Source of the DNA: Gigaspora margarita
Taxonomy: Eukaryota; Glomeromycota; Glomeromycetes; Diversisporales; Gigasporaceae
Assembly (NCBI GenBank): GCA_009809945.1
Contig: WTPW01002710.1
Location: 1-64,000, forward strand
Length of the DNA: 64,000 nucleotides
Direction of reading: 5' to 3'
The notes under the pieces are model-generated. The model did no database searches. It was not told the DNA's origin and worked only from the letters and a program-made list of their open reading frames with translations. A program made the position numbers and the translations under genes. Positions 45,933 to 58,214 of the stretch are shown piece by piece (the first letter of the stretch is position 1; the number at the start of each line of letters is the position of its first letter).

Positions 45933-47561
45933 ATGAACAATATGTCCGAATTAATGGAAATTATTCTTAATAATTTAAATAATAATGTTAATTCCTTATA
46001 TTCGTGCGCACTCGTAAATCGACATTGGTGCAGAATGTCAATTCCTATTCTTTGGCAAGATCCATTTTCATTCAAACAAAGTTCATTATTCATTTCGAAC
46101 TATTTTTCATCTCTTGGTGAAAACGAAAAATTCTGTTTAAAAGAATGTGGAATAAACGCTGAATTTCCCAAAACATTATTTGATTATGCAAGATTTTTAA
46201 AGGTTTTCAATTTATCCAATTTAGAAAGTAAAGTTAAAGAATGGATTAATCTCCAATATGTTAGTTCGATATCCAATTATATGCAATCAGTATATCGCAT
46301 AGTTAATCTATTATTTAAATTATTTGTTGAAAGTGGTGCCACTTTACACAAATTAAATTTATTTTTTCCTATTTATGAAATTAATACAGAGATTTTCTAT
46401 TCATTAGGACAAAATGTGCAATTTTTCTCACAAATCAAAAATTTATCTTTAGATATAAATATGAACTTAAACGCTGAAGGTATTGAAAGTGCTACTACAT
46501 TATTAAGAATCCTGGCAAAAAATACTACGAAAATTAAAACTTTTACATTTGATGGGTTTTATTCTTGCAATGATGAACCACTAGTTAATATTTCTACATG
46601 TATTATTAAATCACAAAAGCAACTTAAAAAATTTAGCTTAGGTGGTCTACAATTTTCAGGAAAGTTTCACGGCATCATCTTAGCCTTGGAAAGTCAAAAA
46701 AATTCATTACAAGAACTTGTATTAGATCATTGTAGTTATGGAGCAGAGTTCGAGATACTGAATAATTGTAAAAATATAGAAACACTTCGCATTAGGTGTT
46801 GCGATGCAAAATTGTTGAAAATTTTAAATTTTACAATTAGTACTTTAGAAATTGTTGATTTCAGTTTAGATACATTGACTATAGTACAAATTTTAGAAAA
46901 GTCTGGCTCATTATTACAGAAATTAATACTTCATTCTGATGAAATTTTGGAAGAAACTTTATTGATAAAGACACTTAAATCCTTTTGCCCAAACATTACA
47001 TATCTCAAAATTACAAAAATTGAGTTTTCTACACAACTCTTAGAACTTATTGGTAATTTACAAAAACTTCAATTCCTTACATTATGGACATTATGGTGCA
47101 TTAATGGAACACCGGAAGAAGATATAAAAATACGAGTTATACAGTTTGCAAAAATATTGCCATTAACCTTGCAATATCTTGACTTATCTGATAATTTTCT
47201 AAGACCATATATTGATATTTTTCTCAATCATTGTAATATATCTTTAAACAAATTGTTAATTTATGGTCTTGACGGGAATACTACTAAAGCGCTAATAGAA
47301 TTCTGCATACGAAACAAATCTTTGAATTATATAGGTTTGGACCAATATTGGTATTTATATAATAATTTTAAAAATGAAGATTTGGATCAATCTTTGTGTT
47401 TAGATGATAATATTAGAAAGGAAATGGAAAAATATGTTAAACTGGTACCATATGATGAGATTGAAGATGTTTCTGACGCTGGTTATGTACTAAAAAGATG
47501 TAGCGTTGGTATCATGTCAGTTAGAAGTTGTTTTTACAATGATTTTATAATAAGAGAATAG
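45933..47561 (+). CDS. F-box/LRR protein
   Basis: A protein of 542 residues if started at the methionine at 45933; the frame is open back to 45822, giving 579. The later start is preferred because the F-box begins almost at once: MSELMEIILNNLNNNVNSLY, SCALVNRHWCRMSIPILWQD, with the LVNRxW and PxLW motifs that bind Skp1. The rest is a series of leucine-rich repeats (for example LQKLQFLTLW and LTLQYLDLS) that would select substrates. The role inferred from the family is substrate receptor of an SCF ubiquitin ligase; the target is unknown. It is a single exon with no lesion. It is the only intact member of a local cluster in one orientation: a shredded copy at 38338-42335 and a truncated one at 51089-51733. 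Confidence 0.85.
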   Translation: MNNMSELMEIILNNLNNNVNSLYSCALVNRHWCRMSIPILWQDPFSFKQSSLFISNYFSSLGENEKFCLKECGINAEFPKTLFDYARFLKVFNLSNLESKVKEWINLQYVSSISNYMQSVYRIVNLLFKLFVESGATLHKLNLFFPIYEINTEIFYSLGQNVQFFSQIKNLSLDINMNLNAEGIESATTLLRILAKNTTKIKTFTFDGFYSCNDEPLVNISTCIIKSQKQLKKFSLGGLQFSGKFHGIILALESQKNSLQELVLDHCSYGAEFEILNNCKNIETLRIRCCDAKLLKILNFTISTLEIVDFSLDTLTIVQILEKSGSLLQKLILHSDEILEETLLIKTLKSFCPNITYLKITKIEFSTQLLELIGNLQKLQFLTLWTLWCINGTPEEDIKIRVIQFAKILPLTLQYLDLSDNFLRPYIDIFLNHCNISLNKLLIYGLDGNTTKALIEFCIRNKSLNYIGLDQYWYLYNNFKNEDLDQSLCLDDNIRKEMEKYVKLVPYDEIEDVSDAGYVLKRCSVGIMSVRSCFYNDFIIRE

Positions 47562-47925
47562 TTAATCATAATTATGAAATTTAAGAACCATTGGAATTTT
47601 TTGCGATTATAATCCTATCAACTTGATTGTACTATTTAAGTAGTATAAAAAGATTTGATTATTCTGTCTGTAATGCACAACTTGGGTCGAATTTTTTTTT
47701 AAAAAAATTTTAGATTATTCGTTACAAGTATTATATATATATTTTGTTTATCACTTTTATCTAAATCCTTCAGCATTTATTTAATAAAAGAATTTGTATA
47801 TAAAAGAATAACAAACATAAAAATCATTATTTTTATTGTTACGTTAAAATGAGTTAATTAATGGATATGGGTATTATGTGTTGTTCATTGATCGCTGCAT
47901 TGACATGTCGTTTTTGATAGTAAGT
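47562..47925. other. 3' flank of the F-box/LRR gene
   Basis: AT-rich. AATAAA occurs near 47783 and could be a polyadenylation signal about 220 bp after the stop. Confidence 0.35.
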
Positions 47926-48180
47926 TAGTGGTGGCCAAAAAATTTTGCATTTTATGTAACCCGACCTACTCCGGCGATTCGGATTCAGACCTCGGATCGA
48001 ACCTGCGGAGCATTGGTACTAGCTTTTGTGCTGCCGAGTAATATTATGGCAAAATTACAATCCAAACAATTTTAGTACACGGTTAGCAGGTTTGTTAGTA
48101 AAATTTGTTAAAACTTGGCAAATTTATTTAGGTCGGAGTGACTCGGGTTACACGACGTGCAAAATTTTTGGACACCACTA
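47926..48180. mobile_element. MITE (255 bp), hAT-like ends
   Basis: TAGTGGTGGCCAAAAAATTT then TGCATTTTATGTAACCCGA at the left pairs with the right end, read as complement TAGTGGTGTCCAAAAATTTT then GCACGTCGTGTAACCCGA. About 45 bp of terminal inverted repeat. The flanking 8-mers do not match, so the target duplication has been lost. Confidence 0.75.
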
Positions 48181-48325
48181 ACTCACTAGTTTTTGAATAC
48201 TACGTTAATTTGTTGATGAATAGCATAGGGCTCCAAACCGGTTGAAAATCTCTATTCGTGACCTATCGAGGCATACATCTTTTCAAACTGGGTAGCCGAA
48301 GCCAAAACGGGTAATGATGTATGAC

Positions 48326-49186
48326 TAGTGATGTGCCATTTATATGATATCTGAACTTTTTTAACGTATAGTACGTACAGTACCCCTATAAGAAAAATGT
48401 ACCGTATAGGCACGGGTCAAGGTCCGGATTTGTACGGGTATGGCCCGAGTTGGTTCGGATTTAGTGGACCGTGAGGGACCGTATGCCCGTGCCAATTGGA
48501 CCGTAAATGGCACGGGTTTTGCAGCAGTTTACTAGCCGAATCGGCACGGGATTTGGCACGGGTAATGAACGCAAATTCACGTGCCACCGCGATAACGATG
48601 TGGATTAACTATTAAAACATAAATTTACATAAGTAATCAACATAAGATGAACAAGCTAACTGCATATGAAGCAAAATTTTGTAGGAATTATTTTTGTTAA
48701 GACACACAGAGAAGCTTCATTAGTCATCATGAGATATCGCTCTGTTTTTTTAAAAAAATGCTTTACTAATCTTTCGCTCTCCACGAAACGAGCCAACACG
48801 TGCGTAACATACACATGCGTGTCATCTGAACGTTCCATTTCATATGACGTGATATTACGTGCCACCCTTTGTCGTAATGTCCGTGCCATTCCGTAAAACG
48901 TTCCTGCACGTGCCACAAGATCTGTGCCATTTCGAGCATTCCCGACATCAACCCGTACCAATTTTCTTAAAGTACGTATAGTTGTATAGTGTGTGTATCA
49001 GTTATAGTATGCGAAATACGTAAAGTACGCATATGATATATAAAGTATCTATATGCGGAATAAATTTGCTTAGAAAATAAAAGGCAGTTCATAAGGGAAA
49101 ATTTAGGATATGAATAGTTTTACGATTTGGTCTAGAATATTCTAAAAACTTTTTTTGCGTACTGTACTATACGCGGCACATCACTA
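48326..49186. mobile_element. hAT-type non-autonomous element (861 bp)
   Basis: Ends TAGTGATGTGCC and GGCACATCACTA. The flanks TGTATGAC (48318-48325) and TGCATGAC (49187-49194) agree at 7 of 8. GGCACG, CACGTGCCA and TAGTACGTACAGTA motifs crowd both ends. Frames at 48656-48961 are shadows. It is related to 42940-43665. Confidence 0.85.
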
Positions 49187-49192
49187 TGCATG

Positions 49193-49310
49193 ACGAATGA
49201 CGAAACCATTTCGTAAGGCAACTTCAATTTGACGAATGACGAATGACGAACCTCGTGACGAATGACGAACACATGACGAAGCTCATGACAAAACTTGTGA
49301 CGAAACTCAG
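49193..49310. repeat. short tandem repeat
   Basis: Recurring GACGAATGACGAA, with variants ATGACGAAGCTC and GTGACGAAACTC. About ten short copies directly at the right edge of the preceding element. Confidence 0.75.
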
Positions 49311-50069
49311 CGAATATAAATATATTTATGAGAAAAAAAATAAAAAGTGCGATTTTTGGTTTAGGAATTATTAAAAACTGGTTAGTGCATAAACGCTTTC
49401 TGGGGTTTGAGCCTCGGCACGTGGTGATTGAGGTGGTGTAGCTTCGATCCGGTTGTTATGATGATCAATTAGAATTTTACAGGGGGTCACCAATATTCCG
49501 GGTCGTATGCGTCGGATCTAAGTCGGCGTTTAGCCCTAGTTGCCCTATAACAAATTGCAGCACGGAATGATACTGCAATTCACGTAAAAATTTGGATATG
49601 GAACCATACGAACCTGCACGTAAATCTATACGAGACAATGTATAAGAAAGCACGTTTACAGCACGTAAAAGGGCGCAGATTCCGTGCAACGGTGCACGTA
49701 CTAACGCGCAATTTTATGTGTTTTCGCGTGCATTGTCTCGTGCATATTTACGTGTAGGTAACATATAATAGCATATATCCATACATAACACATAATAACA
49801 TATATCCGTATATACATTTATTTTATTAACTAAATTTTATAATTTTATTATTAACTAAATTTTGTAATTTTTATTAATTAAATTTTATATTTTATTAACT
49901 AAATTTTATTAATTTTATTATTTTATTATTAATTAAATTTATAATACGAATACTTTAATTTAATAATTTACATGTCAAAGAAGAAAATACTTTTAATTAT
50001 TAAAAATATTTAAAAATAACCTAGCAACTAATAATATCGAAAAAAGAAAAGTAAAACAATAGTATCAAA
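49311..50069. repeat. gene-free stretch with inverted repeat (49611-49762)
   Basis: CCTGCACGTAAATCTATACG then AGACAATGTAT (49611-49645) is the complement of 49720-49762 with some changes. GGTCACCAATATTCCGGGTC (49486-49505) resembles the ends of the foldback at 54966-55157. 49800-49930 repeats TTAACTAAATTTTATAATTT. No gene. Confidence 0.5.
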
Positions 50070-50246
50070 ATGAAAGGTTCAAAAAAAAAAAATCGAAGTG
50101 TCTACTCTAGCAATAACTCCAATAATAACAACTCCAATTGTGGCAACTCTAATGGCAGTAACTCAAGCGATATACTAAAATGTAATAATATACTGAAAGT
50201 AAATAAAATTGAAGAAAAAAATAACAGTAAGAAAAAAAAGCTTTAA
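50070..50246 (+). CDS. small Asn/Ser/Lys-rich open frame (58 codons)
   Basis: Starts MKGSKKKNRSVYSSNNSNNN and ends NNSKKKKL before a stop. The start context ATCAAAATGA is acceptable. The Asn/Ser-rich middle comes from a degenerate AAYAACTCC repeat that continues past the stop (CAATAACTCC at about 50310), so the frame may simply reflect the repeat. No family recognised. Confidence 0.25.
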   Translation: MKGSKKKNRSVYSSNNSNNNNSNCGNSNGSNSSDILKCNNILKVNKIEEKNNSKKKKL

Positions 50247-50477
50247 TACCTCAAAAATGATTAAAAAAACATATACCAAAATGATAGTGATCCAAAAGAG
50301 CAACTTACAAAGCAATAACTCCAAAGGATAACTTCAAAAGCAATGACAATAACTAAAAAATATTATATGAAAATTAGTGAGTTGTAAAAAAAAAAATTAT
50401 AAAAATAAAAGAAAACAAAAAAAAAATAAAATAAATAAGTAAATATTTATTTACTTACAAATCAAATGTAATTTGTG

Positions 50478-50690
50478 CGCGTCAAAGCACGGAAATTATT
50501 ATTGTTAAATGCAAAAAAAAAAAACAAAAAAATAAAAAAGTGCGCGTCAATGCACGGAAATTATAGTCATTAAGAATCTAAATGATCATCACGTTAATGC
50601 ACGGAATTATGATCGTTAACGATCATCAGCATGATCATAAAAATTATCATTAAGAACATTAACGATTGTGCATGTTAATGCACAGAAATT
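50478..50690. repeat. dispersed units of GTCAATGCACGGAAATTAT
   Basis: Four units with small variations, at about 50482, 50544, 50592 and 50672. They lead into the palindromic array and share its ATGATCGTTAA motif. Confidence 0.6.
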
Positions 50691-50717
50691 GTGATCATTA
50701 AGGAATCTTAACAATAA

Positions 50718-51101
50718 GATCATTAAAAATCTTAATGATATGATCATTAAGAATCTTAATTATATGATCGTTAAGAATCTTAATGATATGATCGTTAAGA
50801 TTCTTAACGATATGATCGTTAAGAATCTTAATGATATGATCGTTAAGATTCTTAACGATATGAACATTAAGATTCTTAACGATATGGTCGTTAAGATTCT
50901 TAATGATATGATTGTTAAGAATCTTAATGATGTGATCGTTAAGATTCTTAACGATATGATCGTTAAGAATCTTAACGATATGATCATTAAGATTCTTAAT
51001 GATTTGATCGTTAAGAATCTTAACGATACGATCATTAAGAATCTTAACGATATGATCGTTAAGAATCCTAACGATATGATCATTAAGAATGACGAATCTT
51101 A
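50718..51101. repeat. array of 16 palindromic 24-bp units
   Basis: The unit GATCGTTAAGAWTCTTAAYG followed by ATAT repeats every 24 bases from 50718. Each unit is itself a near-perfect palindrome (ATCGTTAAGA-W-TCTTAACGAT). As 24 is divisible by three and no stop appears, the array is open on both strands: plus reads (NLNDMIVK)n, and minus reads (ILNDHIVK)n for 148 codons. It runs directly into the truncated F-box/LRR sequence. The array frames themselves are not called as genes. Confidence 0.92.
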
Positions 51102-51733
51102 ACGATATGGTTGTTGATGTGAAAATATTAGAACCAAGTGTCAATACTTTAGAAATTATAAGTTACCTTGTTTATCCGTCGAATCTAGTACCAATTTTAA
51201 AAAATTCTGGTTCATTATTACAACGACTAAGACTTGGAGCTGATGATGATTTAATAGATGAAGATTCGGTATTAATAGAAACTCTTGCATCCTTCTGTCC
51301 AAGCATTACATATCTCAACATTGTATCTATTGAGTTTTCTGCACAACTTGTAGAGCTTATTGGTAATTTACAAAAGCTTCAATTTCTCACTTTATGGTGC
51401 AATCATTACATGCCACCAGATGAACTAGAAATACTACTTACGCTTTTTGCTGAAACATTACCATCAACATTGCAATATCTTGACTTAATGTATTCTACTT
51501 TAACTCCACATATTCATGTTTTGCTTAATAATTGCCATGCACCTTTAAAAAATCTTCTAATTGATCGCTTTGAGAACAAGGAAACAATCAAAGCGTTAAT
51601 CGAATTTTGCGAACTAAAAAGAACTTTGAAATACGTGGGTGTCAATTCTCGGTATTTGAATGATGATATTAAAAAGGAAGTGGAAGGATATGTTTCATTG
51701 GTACCACATGAAAGTATTGTTGTTGATTGCTAA
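51089..51733 (+). pseudogene. truncated F-box/LRR paralogue fused to the palindromic array
   Basis: A 214-codon frame. From about residue 12 it matches residues about 325 to the end of the intact paralogue: NTLEI, SGSLLQRL, FCPSITYLNIVSIEFSAQL, ELIGNLQKLQFLTLW and LPSTLQYLDL all have counterparts in order, and both end with KEVEGYVSLVPHE-like sequence. The F-box and the first half of the leucine-rich repeats are missing. Their place is taken by the 24-bp array, whose last, altered unit supplies MTNLNDMVV. Without an F-box it could not join an SCF complex. It might still be expressed as an LRR fragment. The C-terminal frame has stayed open, so the truncation may be fairly recent. Confidence 0.8.
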
Positions 51734-53010
51734 TTTTTAAATTTCGGTCTATTTTAAACAAGTTAGCATCATTTGTAAATTTTTAAACGTTGTAATATTT
51801 TAATCATATTATAAATAAAATAGCCATCTATCTAAAATTTTTTTATAAATAATTTAAACGAATCGTATTCAGATAAGCATAAGTTGACTAATAGATGAAA
51901 AAATCCAAGCCTAATATCACTTATTTTGATTGAAAAATGGAATTATTAATTTCATCATTAAATTAAAGATTTGTTTTTATCTTTTATTATTACTACCGGT
52001 ATTAAGAACTTAATGGGCTGTTGCCTCTTCTGTTATAAAGTAACCTACACAGAACTTTGGCTGTAATAACATTTTTTCCTTATACACATTTCCATACGTC
52101 CTTGTACTGCATCACATACAATTTCATATTAAAACATGCTTCCATCACTTTATCTCCCAATAGTCATACCTTCGTTCGATCGAATGATCGAACATGCGGC
52201 CCTGTCACATGTTCGATCGTGATTCGAAAACAAAAACTGTCTTGATCGAGAGCTATTGTACAGATCTTTATGAAAATCGAGTACATATATAATGAATGGC
52301 ATCATTATGAGGTAATACATATAAATTAAGTTAGTGCAACATTTGTATTTCTTGTGATTTATATTTGTCAATTTTAAGTCTCAGCCGGCATCAGTATAAT
52401 TTTAGTCAGAGATAAATATAATTGGATTATTACGATAGAATCTACGTAATTTGCATGTTGAATGTGCTAATAATTTTATGTTTGCTTTTTTGGGATAATT
52501 ATTGTCTAAATAAATTAACTATAATTATATAGAAAATTTCTTAAATTACACAGTTGTTGATGATATTAGCATCAGTCAATTATATAATATTGTATATAAA
52601 ATGCAGTTAATAATAAATAACAAAATCATGACTAGTTATGATGATGGATCGGTCTTCATAATTTTCGGTTCTCGATTTTTATAACAAATTATGATTTTAA
52701 ATAATTTATTCCATCAATCTCCGATCTTACCATTTCATCTAAAAAAGATTAAACAGTGATCTTGCAAAATTATGTCTAAAACATTGCTTCAAAAAGAAAT
52801 TTACATAAGAATAATTAGAAAACTGCCAGAAATCTGGAAATAGGGAAGTTAAAATTTAATATCATAATACAAGCCTGTTATTTGGGTAAAAATGGATCAG
52901 TTAATTTTTGTACTCAGTTTTAAAATTATCAAAATTTATTGTTTAGAATCATTCCGAATTTACTAGTCTGTAGAACTCGAAAAGCTTCAAATTTCGAAAA
53001 AAGAACATTG
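51734..53010. other. gene-free stretch with a hairpin
   Basis: GATCGAACATG (52186-52196) and CATGTTCGATC (52208-52218) form a perfect 11-bp stem with an 11-base loop. AATAAA at about 51815 could end the preceding transcript. No gene. Confidence 0.45.
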
Positions 53011-53230
53011 CGACGAATTTATGGAATTAGAGTTTTTTGACTATAAAGTGCGTCATTTACTATTACATTTTCCTATTGTAAAATCATATAGATAACGTAT
53101 AACACATCTTCCCATGAAAAGATGGGTTAGAATTTATTTATATGATTTCATAATAAGAAATGTTAAAAAACAAAGAGTAAGTGATGCACTTCATAGTTAG
53201 TCAAAATACTCTAATTTCATAAATTCGTCG
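53011..53230. mobile_element. foldback MITE (220 bp)
   Basis: CGACGAATTTATGGAATTAG then AGTTTTTTGACTATAAAGTG pairs with the right half read as complement CGACGAATTTATGAAATTAG then AGTATTTTGACTAACTATGA. The arms reach about 100 bp, to a centre near CATCTTCCCATGAAAAGATG. No target duplication was identified. Confidence 0.8.
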
Positions 53231-54436
53231 TGATGACTTTCATCTAAAGTTTATAAATAAACGTTTAAGTGAATAAAACTACAAAAAATGTTATTTTACT
53301 TAATCAATAACTAATTAAATGACCCAATATACAAATAGATATTATACTATCATGAAAATTCAATTTATGCTTATTTTTGGGCGGCAATTTGTAAAAATAA
53401 AGACTGATATTATTTAGTTGTTTTAAGAAGTATATAGATAGTAAAAAAAAAAAAGCTTATATTATTCAATTACGGTTTAAAAAGATATTTTTTATGTCAG
53501 TTTTATTATTAACTTTTTAAGACTCGAAAAAAAGCTTGAGATTTCCACAACTGTTTGGCTATACAAATGACTAGCTCTTATGTATTGCTAAATTTAGCCT
53601 CAGAAAGGCGAAAATAAAAAATCTTGGGAGATTCTTTTATGTAAAGAAATTTGAAAAATTATGATTTTATATGATGGCTGATCATTTGCTAATCACTGTA
53701 CGTAATTTAAAAGAGCGATAAGGTGTAAGAAAAACCTCGTTAATAGAAAAAAATAATTCCAAATGTTGGATTTTTTGCATCGTATTTTATATACGTAATA
53801 TGTCAGTGAAATGATATGGATTCTATAAAGAAATGGCTTATGCATATTCCGTGCATAAAATACGGAATTTGTCGCGAATTCTGTATGTAATAAGGAATTA
53901 TACTAAAATATTTCGTATATTTCATTTAAAATCCCGTAAAATTTTTTTTCATAGGGAAAGCTCACAAGTATAACGATATCGACTCTTGCTCTTGTTATAT
54001 GTACATTTGAATACATATAAAATTTATATGACCATCATTATATTGGGAGAGATAGCATATTATAAAACGCGCATTATTAACAAATAAATTTACTTTTATA
54101 TTGTGCGTAGATTCAATTATGAAAAAAAATATAATCAATATAATTCATCTAGAACTTTAGTGAAGTTTTATAAGACTAAAACAACTTAATCGATTCCAAT
54201 TAACTTAAGTACGAATGTTGTTAAGCATTATTTTCTAATTCATTTTGATTATCAAGGTGTAAATATTATTTGTTGAATTTTCAGAAGACAATGTTTAATC
54301 GTGTTGATACAAAAGGTTTGTTTTAATTAAAAGAGTACGTACGTGCTAATAACGAAAAGAAGTGCACGCATGCGATATAATTATCGGATGCATTCTAGCA
54401 CTAGTAGCGCTGGAGATTCAAACGTTATTAAAGAGT
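53231..54436. other. gene-free stretch
   Basis: AT-rich. ATATTCCGTGCATAAAATAC and GGAATTTGTCG near 53845-53880 suggest a weak palindrome. Nothing else. Confidence 0.35.
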
Positions 54437-54592
54437 TATAGTATACTCAGTGTGTTTGATGTATAGTTGAAGAGAGATACAGCACACATCAGTGCGTTTG
54501 ATGTATAATTGAAAGAGATATATAATATACATCAGTGCGATTGATGTATAATTGACAGAGATATATAGTATACATCAGTGCGTTTGATGTAA
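54437..54592. repeat. tandem repeat, about four units of 42-56 bp
   Basis: Unit: ACATCAGTGCGTTTGATGTA then TAATTGAAAGAGATATATA. The first copy is the most diverged (CTCAGTGTGTTTGATGTA). GATGTATA and TATACATC in each unit form small hairpins. Confidence 0.85.
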
Positions 54593-54965
54593 TTGCATTA
54601 GCCGGTGGTCTCCCGCCCGCATAAACTGGTCGACTGTTAGCCAGAAGCTTTGTGGTCACATGATCATAGCGGTGGTTTCCCAGCTGCATAACGCATGCCG
54701 ACTGTAAAGAGATAAGTTACCAAAAAATGGCAGGATTCTACTGAGGGAGGGTATGGCATGGTGCGAAAGATTTGTCTCTTGTGAGGGATTCTTCCGTTTT
54801 ATATGTGTATGTTAATTGTCATACGTTCCCTGCTAAATTTGGTTATATTAGTATTCGCGCCATAAACTACTAATTTAGTAATTTCATTCTTATTACTTAT
54901 TTGCGCGGGTAATACAAACCAAAAAAGGAAATCCGATTTTGTAAATAAACTATTTGCGGAATTTT

Positions 54966-55157
54966 ACCAAAATTCCGGTCGGATCTAGGTCGGGTTTAGA
55001 CCTAGTTGTTGGTAGATTCTCTAGCAAAATTATCACTGGGCATTTTTTACTTAACAGTTAATGAATGGATATGATTTCATTAGTAAAATTTTTTATGATC
55101 TTGGGGCAAAATTGATTAATTCGATCCAGATGACCATCCCGACCCGGAATTTTGGTG
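54966..55157. mobile_element. foldback MITE candidate (about 190 bp)
   Basis: ACCAAAATTCCGGTCGG at the left, and the complement of GATCACCAAAATTCCGGGTC then GGGATGG at the right. Related ends are at 49486. The target duplication is not resolved. Confidence 0.55.
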
Positions 55158-55524
55158 ATCCTCCTAAGTGCGTGAAATAAAGATTTAGGATTAGGACTTA
55201 ACGTTAGAGGCTATAGGGTCAGAATGATGCTTACTATGTAAAATTTCATTCTCGTCATTTTTAATTAGTGTACTAATAAAAATTAGTTTTTGTATATTTT
55301 CGCTTTTTTCTTCTTTTACGCGTGCTCGGATTCTTCGTCGGACTGATCCGGAATAGTCAAAATTTGCACTCTCCGATTGGCTTTTCCTCTCCAGGAGTGT
55401 ATTACCCGAATTAAAAATGGGCTGATATTGTGTAGCATGAATTGCTAAATAAATTAGATTTACATTTTGCTGACAATAATTCGCCTAAAATAAAATCTTT
55501 TGTCGAGATAAAAGATCTGATGTA
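55158..55524. other. upstream region of the SPRY-TPR-kinase gene
   Basis: No clear TATA box. GC-richer motifs (GCGTGCTCGGATTCTTCGTC) lie about 200 bp before the start. No repeats recognised. Confidence 0.35.
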
Positions 55525-56848
55525 ATGGGAGGGACTACTTCTACTTTGTTTAATGGCCTTGTTTTACCAAACGCGTGGAATACAGATGATAAATCACAGT
55601 TTGTTAGCATATATTCGAGTGGACTTAAAGTGAATTATACGGGTAAGATGTGTATAAATTTTATTAAGAGAAATTTCTCAGAAATACGTTAAAGAAAATT
55701 TTTATTTAAAGATCCTAAAGATTACAATATTATTGTGATTCGTGCCAATAATCCAATTCCTTCACAATGCGGATTATTTTACTTTGAAATTGAAATTATA
55801 AATGAAGGAAAAAATGGGTAACATTAAATAATTATTTCATGTAAATTGAATCATTACGTATTATTATAAATATTCACAATCAATTTAATTCTATTTATTA
55901 ATAGAATGATTGGATTAGGATACTGTACAAAACAAAATAACATAACCGATTTCATGCCTGGTAATAAAGAACTATTTTTTATTTAATTTTTTATTATTAA
56001 GCTATGTCATAATATCTCTTAGGAAGGAAATATGTGGAAGATAAAGAAAATAAGGAAAATAAATCATGGGGGTGTGCTTACCATGGTGACGACGGATATT
56101 TTTTTTGCTCCGGAAGTGGCAAGCCATATGGACCGGCATATACTGCTGGTGATACAATTGGATGTTATTTGAATTTTAGAAATGACGATAAGATGATATT
56201 TTATACTAAAAATGGTATAAATCTAGGTAAATTCAATTAGTTTTGATCTATATCGTTACTCTTAATAATTTTAAGTTAATTAATATTTAATTATATTTCA
56301 AGGAATTGCATGTTATCTACCTAATCATTTATATGGCTTAAAAAATAATTTGTATCCTTGCATTGGGCTAAGATCACAAGACGCGTCTATTGAGGCGAAT
56401 TTTGGACGTAAAAAGTTTAAATATTTAAGTAAATTTTATTTAACATTAAATTTTGGTGCATAATTCAAATTTTCAATAACGATAATGTCTCTTTATGGAT
56501 AGCAATGACTAACGATGATATTGGTAAGGAGTTATGGGAAGCATGCTGGATCAATTCTAAAACCTTTGATCAATACGTAGACGAATTAAAAAATAAATCA
56601 AATGATACACTTGCACTAATGTCTCGAGGAAAAGCATACTTAATCATAGGCAAATACAAAGAAGCATATGAAGTTTTTACTAGATTGCTAGAAATTGAGT
56701 CAGAAAACATAATAGCACTAAAATATCGTGGGGAAATTAATTATATGATGGAACGGTATGAAGAATCGATTTCCGACTTGAAAAACTTATTAAAAATTAA
56801 ACCAGATGATGCATGGGCAATAGAAGCTTATAAATTAGTTGAAGGTTT
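55525..56848 (+). CDS. SPRY-TPR part of a SPRY-TPR-protein kinase gene (exons 1-6)
   Basis: Exons 55525-55642, 55712-55817, 55905-55960, 56023-56226, 56303-56428 and 56503-56848, all with GT-AG introns of 62-87 bp and agreeing phases. Exons 1-5 give a RanBP9-type SPRY domain: [97 protein letters not shown] and IEANFG. Such domains bind partner proteins. Exon 6 gives two tetratricopeptide repeats ([20 protein letters not shown] and [20 protein letters not shown]). If the next donor is ignored, the frame stops in TTGTAA, but GTAAGT there is an ideal donor and joins in phase to the kinase exon at 61329. The start is the first ATG in frame. This half is undamaged. Confidence 0.82.
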
Positions 56849-58214
56849 GTAAGTATAATGCAGTCATAAACATTAGTATCTTAAAAAGACATAAACCTTA
56901 TATAATTTAAATATTAAACCAGTCGGTAAGTAATTGGAATCTGAAACCCAACCATTTTTAAATCAGAAATGTCGATTATATTCCAACACAAATAACATAG
57001 CATAAACCAATCCACATACAATACAATACTCTATATTACGACAGTTTGTAAGTAATACGGAATAAAAATTTTAATTGGAGTCTGAAACCCAAAAATTTTT
57101 AAATCAGAAATGTCGATTATATTCTAACACAAATAACATAATATTAACCAATCCACATACAATACAATACTCTATATTACGACAGTTTGTAAGTAATACG
57201 CAATAAAAATTTTTAAACCAGAAATGTCGATTACATTCCAACATAACATTAACCGATCCACATACATACAATACTCTATATTACGACAGAAAGTAAGTAA
57301 TACGGATTATGAAATTTTTTAAATAACAAATGTCGATTATATTCCAACACAAATAACATAACATTAACCAATCTACATACAACACAACACTCTATATTAC
57401 GACAGTGAGTAAGTAATACGGAATAAGAAATTTTTTAAATCAGAAATGTCGATTATATTCCAATATAAATAACATAACATTAACCAATCCACATACAACA
57501 CAACACTCTACATTACTACAGTAAGTAAGTAATACGGAATAATAAATCAGAAATGCCGATTATATTCAACACAAATTAACATCCACATACAAAACAATAC
57601 TCTACATTACATTACAATAGGCGGTGAGTAATACGGAATTTAAATCAGAAATGTCGATTATAATCCAACACAAATAACATAACATTAACCAATCAACATA
57701 CATACAATACTTTATATTACGACAGTTTGTAAGTAATACGGAATAAAAAATTTTTAAATCAGAAATGTCGATTATATTCCAACATAACATTAACCAATCC
57801 ACATACACTACAATACTCTATATTACGACAGAAAGTAAGTAATACGAAATAAGAAATTTTTAAATTATAAATGTCGATTATATTCAACAGACTAACATAA
57901 TATTAACCGTCCATATACAATACAATACTCTATATTACGCTACAATAGCCAGTGAGTAATACGGAATAAGAAAATTTTTAAATTAGAAATGTCGATTATA
58001 TTCCAACACAAATAACATAACATTAACCAATCCACATACTACATTACAACAGTTAGTAAGTAATACGGAATAAGAAACTTTTTAAATCACAAATGTCGAT
58101 TATATTCCAACACAAATAACTTAACATTAACCAATCCACATACAATACAATACTTTACGATAGCCTGTGAGTAATACGGAATAAGAAATTTTTAAATCAG
58201 AGTGTCGATTATAT

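Noticed and set aside
48656..48961. Overlapping frames on both strands (61-101 codons)
   Set aside because: Inside the hAT-type element 48326-49186; translation is driven by GGCACG and CACGTG repeats.
50698..51144. 148-codon minus-strand gene and 120-codon plus-strand gene
   Set aside because: Both are by-products of a palindromic repeat with a period divisible by three.
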